Of a stretch of DNA of 6,983 bases, positions 1 through 5,973 are shown in pieces (positions within the stretch are counted from its first letter, which is position 1; the number at the start of each line of letters is the position of its first letter). This DNA is from Rickettsiales bacterium. Its GTDB lineage: Bacteria > Pseudomonadota > Alphaproteobacteria > Rickettsiales > UBA8987. The notes under the pieces were generated by a model. That model did no database searches and had not been told where the DNA came from. It saw only the letters and a list, made by a program, of their open reading frames with translations. The DNA is taken from assembly GCA_028282625.1 (NCBI GenBank), contig JANQHP010000042.1, forward strand, positions 1 to 6,983, in the 5' to 3' direction. Made by a program: the position numbers and the translations under genes.

Positions 1-1
1 T

Positions 2-739
2 ACGCAGGAATTTGGCTATGAGGAGCTTTCGGTACCGCTTTTGGTGCGGGAAGCGGCGATGGTGGGCACTTCCCAGTTGCCGAAATTTGCGGAGGAGGCG
101 TTTGAAACGAAGGATGGGCGGTGGTTGATTTCCACGGCGGAAATTGCGCTAACCAACCAGGTGCGTGAGACGATCTTGGATGAAAAGGCGCTGCCGATCC
201 GCATGACGGCTTATACACCGTGTTTCCGTTCAGAAGCAGGGGCGGCCGGGCGTGATACGCGTGGGATGATCCGGCAGCATCAGTTCCAGAAGGTGGAGTT
301 GGTGAGTATTGTAACGCCGGAGCAGGGTTTGGATGAGCTGGAGCGCCAAACCAAGGCGGCTGAAACGGTGTTGCAGCGTTTGGAATTGCCCTACCGTGTG
401 GTGTTGCTGTGCAGCGGTGATACTGGGTTTGCGGCGCAAAAGACCTATGATCTGGAAGTGTGGATGCCAGGTCAGGCGCATTATCGTGAGATTTCCAGCT
501 CCTCTTATTGCGGGGATTTTCAGGCGCGACGGATGCAGGCGCGCTACCGCAAAAAAGGCGAGGAGGGGGTGCATTTTGTGCATACGCTGAATGGTTCAGG
601 TGTGGCGGTGGGTCGTGCGCTGATTGCGGTGATGGAGAATTATCAGCAGGAAGATGGCAGCATTGCGATTCCGCATGTGCTGCAGCCTTATATGGGTGGG
701 ATGATGCGCATTGAAGCTAGCGTGGCGCAGCAGGTGTGA
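2..739 (+). CDS. serS: Seryl-tRNA synthetase, 3' part (5' end outside window)
   Basis: The last 245 codons of a class II aminoacyl-tRNA synthetase that activates serine with ATP and charges tRNA-Ser (and tRNA-Sec) in the cytoplasm. The N-terminal coiled-coil arm that grips tRNA lies off the window, as expected for a protein of about 425-430 aa. Visible landmarks, in order: the motif 1 region ending in GTSQLPKF; the TAEI serine-site segment; motif 2 with CFRSEAGAAGRDTRGM, which holds the FRxE arginine and glutamate; the DLEVWMPG strand; the DFQARRMQAR segment; and motif 3, LNGSGVAVGRALIAVMENYQ, with its invariant arginine. The stretch before DFQARR reads SSSSYCG, where many homologues have SSCSNxx, a modest change near the active site. 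The TGA stop overlaps the aroA ATG (TGATG), so the two genes are probably one operon. The identification is secure. Confidence 0.97.
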   Translation, partial: TQEFGYEELSVPLLVREAAMVGTSQLPKFAEEAFETKDGRWLISTAEIALTNQVRETILDEKALPIRMTAYTPCFRSEAGAAGRDTRGMIRQHQFQKVELVSIVTPEQGLDELERQTKAAETVLQRLELPYRVVLLCSGDTGFAAQKTYDLEVWMPGQAHYREISSSSYCGDFQARRMQARYRKKGEEGVHFVHTLNGSGVAVGRALIAVMENYQQEDGSIAIPHVLQPYMGGMMRIEASVAQQV

Positions 740-2073
740 TGCAGGGAATGGATGCACTTCGTTCTTCTGCGTGTAAGCCGCTGCATGGACGCGTGGTGGT
801 ACCGGGCGATAAGTCGATCTCGCATCGCGCGCTGATGCTAAGCGCCCAGGCGGTGGGTACTTCGTATATTCATGGGTTGCTGGAGAGTGAGGATGTGCTG
901 CATACGGCCTCCGCGCTAAGGCAGTGCGGGTGCAGTGTGGTGCAAGAGGAGGATCGGTGGGTGATCCAAGGTGTGGGGCCTTATGGTTTTGCTTCGCCTT
1001 CTACGCCGCTAGATTTAGGCAATGCCGGCACGGGTGCACGCTTGCTGATGGGTTTTTTGGCGGGCAATCGCGTAGAGGCGGTTTTTACGGGAGATGAGAG
1101 CCTATCTGGCAGGCCGATGGGGCGCGTGCTTACGCCACTGCAAGAGATGGGCGTGCAATATGATGCGCGGGAGGTGGATGGAAGGCAGTGCTTGCCGGTG
1201 AGTTTACACACGAGTGAGGCGTTGTGGCCGATTGCCTATCGTTTGCCGGTGGCTTCGGCGCAGGTGAAATCCGCAATTTTGCTTGCCGCACTGAACGTGC
1301 CGGGCAAAACGACGGTGATTGAGGAGGTGGCCACGCGGGATCATACTGAGCGGATGCTGGAAGCAGCAGGTGTTTTGGTGGAGCGCACGGAACAGGAAGA
1401 TGGCGTGCATATTAGCGTGGGAGGGCCGGCGCAGCTCGTGCCACATACGTGGCATGTGCCGGCGGACCCTTCTTCGGCCGCGTTTTTTGTGGTGGCCGCT
1501 CTTTTGGTGCCGGGCTCGGATATCGTGCTGCCGGGTGTGTGCATGAATCCGCTACGCGCGGGGCTTTTTGTGGTGCTGCGCGAGATGGGAGCGGACCTTG
1601 TGCTCAAAAATGAGCGTACCGAAGGCGGGGAGCCGGTGGCTGATATTCACGTAAAACATAGCCAGTTGCGTGGGGTGAAGGTGCCGGCAGCGTGCGCGGC
1701 TTCGATGATTGATGAATATCCGGTTCTAGCGGTGGCAGCCGCTTTTGCCGAAGGTGCGACGCATATGGAGGGCCTAAAAGAGCTTCGGGTCAAAGAGAGC
1801 GATAGGCTTGCCGCGGTGGAAGCGGGACTCAAGGCATGCGGTGTGGCGTGTGACACGACAGAGGATAGTTTGAGTGTACACGGAAAGCTGGAAGTAGAAG
1901 GGGGCGGTGTGGTTGCTACCCACCACGATCACCGGATTGCGATGGCGTTTTTGGTGCTAGGCATGGCCAGCAAGCAGCCGGTCCAGATCGATAGCGGCGC
2001 GATGATTGCGACCAGCTTCCCAGGCTTTGTGGCGCTGATGAATGGCGTGGGTGGGAAGATAGAGGCGGCGTAG
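739..2073 (+). CDS. aroA: 3-phosphoshikimate 1-carboxyvinyltransferase (EPSP synthase), class II type
   Basis: Sixth step of the shikimate pathway: joins phosphoenolpyruvate to shikimate-3-phosphate in the cytoplasm, the target step of glyphosate. The 444-aa protein has the expected length and landmarks: PGDKSISHRAL (Lys25, Ser26, Arg30), LGNAGTGARLL (95-99, PEP-site loop), SLSGRPMGR (Arg125), ASAQVKSA (173-177), TRDHTERM (200-206), IDEYPVLAVAAAFAEG (catalytic Asp325), LRVKESDRL (352-355) and HDHRIAM (397-399). GDKS, RDHTE, SAQVK and MIATSFP match class II enzymes such as CP4, but the PEP loop has Gly97 where CP4 has the resistance-associated Ala, so I expect ordinary glyphosate sensitivity. 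ATG at 739 overlaps the serS stop by one base; GTG at 736 and ATG at 748 are alternative starts, and no strong Shine-Dalgarno separates them. Coupling to serS translation favours 739. Confidence 0.96.
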   Translation: MQGMDALRSSACKPLHGRVVVPGDKSISHRALMLSAQAVGTSYIHGLLESEDVLHTASALRQCGCSVVQEEDRWVIQGVGPYGFASPSTPLDLGNAGTGARLLMGFLAGNRVEAVFTGDESLSGRPMGRVLTPLQEMGVQYDAREVDGRQCLPVSLHTSEALWPIAYRLPVASAQVKSAILLAALNVPGKTTVIEEVATRDHTERMLEAAGVLVERTEQEDGVHISVGGPAQLVPHTWHVPADPSSAAFFVVAALLVPGSDIVLPGVCMNPLRAGLFVVLREMGADLVLKNERTEGGEPVADIHVKHSQLRGVKVPAACAASMIDEYPVLAVAAAFAEGATHMEGLKELRVKESDRLAAVEAGLKACGVACDTTEDSLSVHGKLEVEGGGVVATHHDHRIAMAFLVLGMASKQPVQIDSGAMIATSFPGFVALMNGVGGKIEAA

Positions 2074-2090
2074 CGAAGACTGTATCTTGC

Positions 2091-2112
2091 TACTATTTTA
2101 TGGTAGTATAAA
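2091..2112 (+). promoter_or_regulatory. AT-rich inverted repeat and possible -10 upstream of the 2139 gene
   Basis: The 65-bp gap after aroA holds TACTA (2091-2095) and TAGTA (2104-2108) as an inverted repeat with an 8-nt spacer, directly followed by TATAAA (2107-2112), which could be a -10 box. The only -35-like match is a poor one near 2084-2089. It may give the downstream gene its own promoter, possibly with an operator. There is no G+C-rich stem or T-run, so it does not look like an aroA terminator. Confidence 0.3.
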
Positions 2113-2138
2113 TGTGCAGATGAGGGTGGGTACTTACC

Positions 2139-3236
2139 ATGAATATTAGAGAATTTTTGGAGCAGTTGGCGCAAGCACTCGGGCGACTAAATCCTTTTTC
2201 CTACCATGCTTCAGAGGAAGGTATGTCGGAGTGGTTTCCGTTAGAGCGTCGTGAGTTTCTGGGGCTGACAGGTAGTGCGGTGCTGCATACGGCAACCGGT
2301 GGTACGTCCGTTGTGGGGGGGGGCAGCATAGTGAGTACGGTAGCATCTGCGCCCATAGTTTCTGAACCTAAAACCATAGCTCAATCTTTTGTTTTTTCTC
2401 GTATTATTAACTTTTCTCGAGCAAAGCAGTTCATTGCAGAGGGCAACGCAGTATTAGAAGATGTTAGTAATCCATTTAAGGCAGAACTGATTTCTGCTGC
2501 AAGAAAAGCGGATGCAAACTTGTTAGTAAATCTAACAAGAGGGCGGAATATGAGCTTCATGCTTGGTAGAGAAGGGACGCTGGAAGAAATCGCATCGCCG
2601 GAATTTGAGACTTTTGTGCGTCAGCAATGGGAGGTGGCGCAGCACAGATTTCCGGAGGAGTGTTTGGAGCCACGTTTTAGGCAAATGGACCCGGTAGAGG
2701 TGATGCGGGAGGAGATTCACCGCATGCGGGACCCAAGCAATCCAAACAATATGCGTTATTGGGAAGAGGTGGAAGGCCCCACGCGGTTTGATATTGAGCA
2801 GCTGGAGCAGCGCATCGACGATTTTGTTCAGGAGCATGGTCTGGAGGAGAGTGCCCCAGAAAAAGAGCAAGGAGATGCACCGGAAGCAGAGCCATCGCCT
2901 CTGGAAATTCCAGGCGATATTTCCATCGTAGCGCAGAAAGCGGGGATGCTAAATCGTCCTCATGGGTATAATCTTACGGTTGCACGACTTGAAGGGGCGG
3001 GAAAGATGGAATCGCGAGCAGAATGGAGTGTGCGTACACGCGCGGTGGCAACGCAGATCCAGCTATTGCTGGATGAAGAGGGTAGCGTGCAGACGCCAAA
3101 GCCGCTTTCAATGGAGAAAGGCTTGCAGTTTAATAACGGGCGGATTGTGCTTTATGTGGAGCGTAGTAGTGAGGCAGATCGATTTTTAGAGGCGCAGTGT
3201 AAGGCGCAGGCACCAGTGCATTCGCCGGCTATGTAA
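2139..3236 (+). CDS. Unrecognised protein with a twin-arginine-like export signal
   Basis: I do not recognise the family of this 365-aa protein. Residues 36-46 read ERREFLGLTGS, close to the Tat consensus (RRxFL), followed by a mildly hydrophobic Gly/Thr/Ala stretch and a possible cleavage site after ASA (69-71). That suggests export of a folded protein to the periplasm or cell surface. The middle is charged and probably helical (about 150-250), then comes an acidic Glu/Pro linker (about 247-270), then a C-terminal domain of roughly 90 residues. ATG at 2223 (residue 29) sits four bases after GAGGA and would put the RR pair eight to nine residues from the N-terminus, typical for Tat. The 2139 start has only a weak GGTGGG upstream. 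Codons around 2340-2530 are more A+T-rich than in aroA. The stop lies 12 bp from the convergent hslU stop. Having a start signal and a long open frame, it is probably real. Confidence 0.8.
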   Translation: MNIREFLEQLAQALGRLNPFSYHASEEGMSEWFPLERREFLGLTGSAVLHTATGGTSVVGGGSIVSTVASAPIVSEPKTIAQSFVFSRIINFSRAKQFIAEGNAVLEDVSNPFKAELISAARKADANLLVNLTRGRNMSFMLGREGTLEEIASPEFETFVRQQWEVAQHRFPEECLEPRFRQMDPVEVMREEIHRMRDPSNPNNMRYWEEVEGPTRFDIEQLEQRIDDFVQEHGLEESAPEKEQGDAPEAEPSPLEIPGDISIVAQKAGMLNRPHGYNLTVARLEGAGKMESRAEWSVRTRAVATQIQLLLDEEGSVQTPKPLSMEKGLQFNNGRIVLYVERSSEADRFLEAQCKAQAPVHSPAM

Positions 3237-3248
3237 AACATCTGGTCA

Positions 3249-4562
3249 CTACAAAATAAAGCGTGAAAGGTCGTGGTCGCGCGTGAGGTCTTCCAGCGCG
3301 TTGTTGACATAGTCGGTGGTGATGGCAACTTGGTTGTTACCACCTTCGCCGGCGGTAAAGCTTTCTTCTTCCAGCAATTTTTCCATGATGGTGTGCAGAC
3401 GCCTGGCGCCGATATTCTCCACATTTTGGTTCACCTCCGTGGCGATGGCGGCGATGCGTTTGACGCCCTGATCCTCAAAGCTGAGCTCCACGCCTTCAGT
3501 TGCCATCAGCGCAACATATTGCTTGGTCAGGCTGCCTTCTGGCTCGGTCAGGATACGCAGCATGTCTTTCTCGCTGAGCGGGTTCAGCTGCACACGGATC
3601 GGCAAGCGTCCCTGAAGCTCGGGCAGCAGATCAGAAGGCTTGCTGACATGAAACGCGCCGCTGGCAATGAAGAGGATATGGTCGGTTTTGATCGCACCAT
3701 ATTTGGTGGAAACGACCGTGCCTTCGAGCAGCGGAAGGAGGTCGCGCTGCACACCCTCGCGGCTGATTTCTGCGCCGCTGCGTGCATCGTTGCGCGCCGA
3801 TATTTTATCGACCTCATCCAAAAAGACGATGCCATCATTCTCCGTTAAATCAATGGCTTGCCGCACGACTTTGTCCTCATCCAGCAGCTTGTCGCTTTCT
3901 TCCTGCATCAGGATATCGTAGGCCTCGGTGATGGTCATGGTGCGCGTTTTGGTGCGCCCGCCCATGGCTTTGCCCAGCATGTCATTTAAATTGATCATGC
4001 CCATCTGTCCGCCTGGCATCCCGGGGATATCCATGGTGGGGAGGGAAAACCCACCGGCATCTTCCACGTCGATGTCGATTTCGCGCTCAGCAAGCTGGCC
4101 ATCCCGCAACATCTGACGAAATTTTTCACGCGTTTCCTCGGTGGCCTGGTCGCCGACCAGCGCATCCAGCACACGGTTTTCAGCGTGCAGTTCCGCCTTG
4201 GCTTTGACCTGTTTACGCATCTGCTCTTTCACCAGGGCCAGCGCCTGTTCCATCAAATCGCGGATGATGGAATCCACATCGCGGCCGACATAGCCGACTT
4301 CGGTGAATTTGGTGGCTTCGATTTTAACAAACGGTGCATCGGCAAGCTTGGCCACGCGACGCGCAATCTCGGTTTTACCGCAGCCGGTTGGCCCCACCAT
4401 CAGGATGTTTTTAGGCAGAATCTCCTCACGCATGGGCGAGGGCACCTGCCGCCGGCGATGCCGGTTGCGCAGCGCAATGGCCACCGCGCGCTTGGCATCC
4501 TCCTGGCCGACGATGAAGCGGTCCAGCTCGGCAACAATTTCGCGTGGGGTAAGCGTGGTCAT
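3249..4562 (-). CDS. hslU: HslU, ATPase/unfoldase subunit of the HslVU protease
   Basis: Hexameric AAA+ (Clp/HSP100) ATPase that unfolds cytoplasmic substrates and feeds them into the HslV peptidase. At 437 aa it is full length. Visible: IVGQEDAKRAVAIAL near the N-terminus, Walker A GPTGCGKT (57-64), the substrate-gripping pore loop GYVGRD (90-95), an I-domain of about 110-240, Walker B IVFLDEVDK (245-253), sensor 1 FIASGAF (298-304), the GRLPIRV arginine segment (318-324), sensor 2 IGARRLH (384-390) and the C-terminal DLSRFIL tail that docks into HslV. The reading frame stays open to 4718, but homology begins at MTTLTPRE, so ATG at 4562 is the start. No Shine-Dalgarno precedes it; a TATATA lies seven bases upstream. 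The usual partner hslV is on neither side in this window, though the intact docking tail implies that HslV exists elsewhere in the genome. Confidence 0.97.
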   Translation of the reverse strand: MTTLTPREIVAELDRFIVGQEDAKRAVAIALRNRHRRRQVPSPMREEILPKNILMVGPTGCGKTEIARRVAKLADAPFVKIEATKFTEVGYVGRDVDSIIRDLMEQALALVKEQMRKQVKAKAELHAENRVLDALVGDQATEETREKFRQMLRDGQLAEREIDIDVEDAGGFSLPTMDIPGMPGGQMGMINLNDMLGKAMGGRTKTRTMTITEAYDILMQEESDKLLDEDKVVRQAIDLTENDGIVFLDEVDKISARNDARSGAEISREGVQRDLLPLLEGTVVSTKYGAIKTDHILFIASGAFHVSKPSDLLPELQGRLPIRVQLNPLSEKDMLRILTEPEGSLTKQYVALMATEGVELSFEDQGVKRIAAIATEVNQNVENIGARRLHTIMEKLLEEESFTAGEGGNNQVAITTDYVNNALEDLTRDHDLSRFIL

Positions 4563-4569
4563 GCAAGGA

Positions 4570-4597
4570 TATATAGTGCAAAGATCGGCAAACACAA
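4570..4597 (-). promoter_or_regulatory. Possible hslU promoter placing the RNA start at the ATG
   Basis: On the - strand TTGTGT (4597-4592) and TATATA (4575-4570) are 16 bp apart. The -10 is fair; the -35 matches TTGACA at only three positions. RNA would start about 7 nt downstream, at or next to the hslU ATG (4562), which fits the absence of a ribosome binding site. The -35 lies inside the tandem palindrome repeat at 4591-4622. This is a pattern match only. Confidence 0.35.
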
Positions 4598-4622
4598 GCC
4601 CTGTGTAACACAAGCCCTGTGT
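4591..4622. repeat. Two exact 16-bp tandem copies, each a small palindrome
   Basis: AACACAAGCCCTGTGT occurs at 4591-4606 and again, back to back and identical, at 4607-4622. Each copy contains ACACA and TGTGT as inverted arms around a 5-bp centre. The pair sits 29-60 bp upstream of the hslU start and covers its candidate -35, so it could be a double operator. A recent slippage duplication with no function is the alternative. Confidence 0.6.
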
Positions 4623-4642
4623 GGGAAGGATTGTGTGGGAAG
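4618..4642. repeat. 11-bp direct repeat TGTGTGGGAAG, 14-bp period
   Basis: TGTGTGGGAAG is found at 4618-4628 and, identically, at 4632-4642. It overlaps the end of the 16-bp tandem repeat by five bases, so the stretch 4591-4642 is built almost entirely of short repeats. It lies upstream of hslU in the divergent intergenic region. Its function is unknown. Confidence 0.5.
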
Positions 4643-4716
4643 CGCATGCTGCCTTTTGATGGCGTGAGTGGGGTAAAAGTGGTGTGAAGTGAGAAAAATG
4701 GTGTAAAAAAACCATC

Positions 4717-4751
4717 AAAACACCAATAACAGGTAAATTTGGTGTTGACAG
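4717..4751 (+). repeat. Copy A of a dispersed repeat; contains an 8-bp inverted repeat
   Basis: The 13 bases AAAACACCAATAA (4717-4729) and the segment 4731-4751 (AGGTAAATTTGGT followed by GTTGACAG) recur at 5701-5745. Within copy A, AACACCAA (4719-4726) and TTGGTGTT (4739-4746) are perfect inverted arms, 20 bp (about two helical turns) apart centre to centre, as in operators for dimeric regulators. The right arm overlaps the -35 box at 4745-4750. Confidence 0.65.
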
Positions 4752-4773
4752 AGAGAGGGGGTCTTGGTAATTT
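4745..4773 (+). promoter_or_regulatory. Sigma70-type promoter for the 4927 gene
   Basis: A perfect -35 TTGACA (4745-4750) and a -10-like TAATTT (4768-4773) are separated by exactly 17 bp on the + strand. Transcription would begin near 4780, leaving a leader of about 147 nt before the ATG at 4927. The -35 overlaps the right arm of the inverted repeat in copy A, so the promoter is probably regulated there. Confidence 0.6.
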
Positions 4774-4779
4774 TAACTT

Positions 4780-4926
4780 GTTTTTCACGCTCCATGTTTC
4801 AACTAGCGTGTTCTGTGGCCAACTGCCACGAACATTGTGAAGGTAAAAAAAGCTGTTCCCCCGGGAGAGTGGTTACCGTGTTGTTAAGGGCGTGAAGGAC
4901 TATTCCCGCATGAAAGGAGTACAATC
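4780..4926 (+). other. Presumed long 5' leader of the 4927 gene
   Basis: From the predicted RNA start to the ATG there are about 147 nt with no credible ORF. It holds a hairpin GTGGC (4815-4819)/GCCAC (4825-4829) with a CAACT loop, GGTAA/TTACC arms around 4842-4877, a CCCGGG near 4860, and a possible pairing between CGGGA near 4863 and TCCCG shortly before the ribosome binding site AAAGGAGT. It matches no riboswitch class I know. Folding control of translation is an inference. Confidence 0.35.
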
Positions 4927-5583
4927 ATGCGCATTTTCGTTACTCTGGCCCTGATGGGCCTATTTTTGACTTGTTCCACCACAACTACCGCTTGGGCTCA
5001 GGGTGGTGACGATATTCCTACTCAAGGTCCAGGCTCTCCGACACAAGCTGCGCCTGAGCAGTGGGAGGACCTGTACGGACCTGTTCCTGAAGGCTGTTAT
5101 CGGTTCCGCGAGTTTGTATCGGATTGCGGTTTGTGTACGGGAACGTGGAATTATCTGGGCACCGAGATTACTTACGACCGGGGGCCACTATACAAAGATG
5201 TGGAGGTATGTGGAACAGACGACATAACCGGCGGTGGAAACCAAACTTTTTTGGGCTATCGATGTACTGTGGATCCAACGTGTGGTACATTCACAAGTCC
5301 ACAAAAAACGACTAACCTCAAGGATAGCTTCCCCTTTCTGTTTGATGCAGGGGGGAATGTTATCAACCTCTCCATCAGCCAAAACACAGCGCTGATGGAG
5401 AAGTATTCGCAATTCCAAGACTTCCAAATTCAACTTGTTGGTGACCACGAGGTGGCCTACATTAGCGGGGCATGGGTCATGCTGGCCTACGAGACCCCCT
5501 GGTCCAAAAAGATCCAGTGGGTGCTGGTAACACCAGCGCTGGAAATGGCCTTGGTGGACTTGTTTATTTCAGAGATTCCATAA
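4927..5583 (+). CDS. Unrecognised small secreted cysteine-rich protein
   Basis: 218 aa; I do not recognise the family. Residues 1-24 form a Sec signal peptide (basic MR, a hydrophobic core including LALMGLFL, and AWA before the cut at Q25). C16 is preceded by LFLT, a poor lipobox, so a lipoprotein is less likely. The mature part starts with a Gly/Pro/Gln-rich linker (25-42), then APEQWEDLYG and a cysteine module: C57, C67, C70 (CGLC), C95, C113 and C119. Six cysteines in an exported protein suggest disulfides. The last 100 residues have no cysteine and look mainly beta-like, with NVINLSI and HEVAYISGAWVML segments. Start support is strong: AAAGGAGT six bases before the ATG, a sigma70-type promoter upstream and an intrinsic terminator downstream, so it is probably monocistronic. 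The paralogue-like gene at 5974-6504 converges on it. Confidence 0.85.
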   Translation: MRIFVTLALMGLFLTCSTTTTAWAQGGDDIPTQGPGSPTQAAPEQWEDLYGPVPEGCYRFREFVSDCGLCTGTWNYLGTEITYDRGPLYKDVEVCGTDDITGGGNQTFLGYRCTVDPTCGTFTSPQKTTNLKDSFPFLFDAGGNVINLSISQNTALMEKYSQFQDFQIQLVGDHEVAYISGAWVMLAYETPWSKKIQWVLVTPALEMALVDLFISEIP

Positions 5584-5636
5584 TTCCAAAACGGTGTGGG
5601 TACGCCTTCACCTTCACTTCCTAGCCTAGACTAGGG

Positions 5637-5674
5637 CAGCGAGGCCTCTCTTTATGGGAGGCCTTGCTGTTTTT
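5637..5674 (+). terminator. Intrinsic terminator of the 4927 gene
   Basis: A 12-bp stem pairs 5637-5648 (CAGCGAGGCCTC) with 5658-5669 (GAGGCCTTGCTG), with one G-U pair and a 9-nt loop, followed by TTTTT at 5670-5674. It lies 54 bp after the stop codon. A weaker inverted repeat, CCTAG/CTAGG, precedes it near 5620-5635. Confidence 0.9.
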
Positions 5675-5700
5675 ATGTATTGATAACTGCTTCCATTCTA

Positions 5701-5754
5701 AAAACACCAATAAAAATCAATAATAGGTAAATTTGGTATTGACAGTTTGGTGTT
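5701..5754 (+). repeat. Copy B of the dispersed repeat, between the two convergent terminators
   Basis: AAAACACCAATAA (5701-5713) and the segment 5725-5745 match copy A at 4717-4751 with one substitution (TTGGTATT for TTGGTGTT) and about 10 extra bases in the middle, which look like a local A/T duplication. A further TTGGTGTT at 5747-5754 restores a perfect inverted partner for AACACCAA (5703-5710). TTGACA (5739-5744) is kept, but no -10 lies 16-18 bp downstream, so this copy is unlikely to be an active promoter. Confidence 0.6.
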
Positions 5755-5760
5755 ATGTTG

Positions 5761-5776
5761 ATGCCAATATCGGCAT
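5761..5776. repeat. Near-perfect 16-bp palindrome
   Basis: ATGCCAATATCGGCAT is self-complementary at 14 of 16 positions. It lies seven bases after the last TTGGTGTT of copy B. It could be a protein-binding site or a remnant of the duplicated promoter region. It is outside any supported gene. Confidence 0.35.
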
Positions 5777-5837
5777 AGCAGCCGGTGCGCAGAAAGGCTG
5801 TAAACACACCCCCCACCACACATCGATAGCCATAACG

Positions 5838-5864
5838 AAAAAAGGGAGCGCCGAAGCGCCCCCT
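5838..5864 (-). terminator. Intrinsic terminator of the 5974-6504 gene
   Basis: Read on the - strand, AGGGGGCGC and GCGCTCCCT pair (one G-U) around a TTCG loop closed by C-G, the very stable UUCG tetraloop, followed by six T (plus-strand A at 5838-5843). It lies about 110 bp past the stop codon of the - strand gene, which it presumably serves. Confidence 0.85.
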
Positions 5865-5879
5865 CTCTGACCCCATTCA

Positions 5880-5898
5880 CCACCAACAGCGTTGGTGG
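5880..5898. repeat. 8-bp inverted repeat CCACCAAC/GTTGGTGG
   Basis: CCACCAAC (5880-5887) and GTTGGTGG (5891-5898) are perfect arms around AGC. No T-run follows on either strand, so it is not a terminator by itself. It lies in the 3' untranslated part of the 5974-6504 gene, upstream of the terminator. The CACCAA/TTGGTG arms resemble those of repeats A and B, which may be chance. Confidence 0.4.
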
Positions 5899-5973
5899 GC
5901 AGGGTCTGATTTGTGGTTGTTATGTGGTTGTGGAACGTCCCTGAAAGAGCGCTCCGTTGTTATGGTTGCTCAC

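Noticed and set aside
3273..3848. 191-codon open frame on the + strand
   Set aside because: It lies wholly antisense to hslU, whose protein is unmistakable on the - strand; the translation has no recognisable protein character and no ribosome binding site.
4563..4718. 52-residue N-terminal extension of HslU
   Set aside because: The frame is open, but the added residues match no HslU feature and cover the repeat and promoter region; homology begins at the ATG at 4562.
4717..5754. Integron-type cassette sites (attC) at repeats A and B
   Set aside because: The required RYYYAAC and GTTRRRY core boxes are not present in the right arrangement, and no integrase is visible.
5739..5770. Second active promoter at repeat B
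   Set aside because: TTGACA is present but no -10-like hexamer lies 16-18 bp downstream, so I call it a repeat copy, not a promoter.
5673..5886. Two - strand open frames between the convergent genes
   Set aside because: They run through the UUCG terminator and repeat B, and lack a ribosome binding site and credible protein character.
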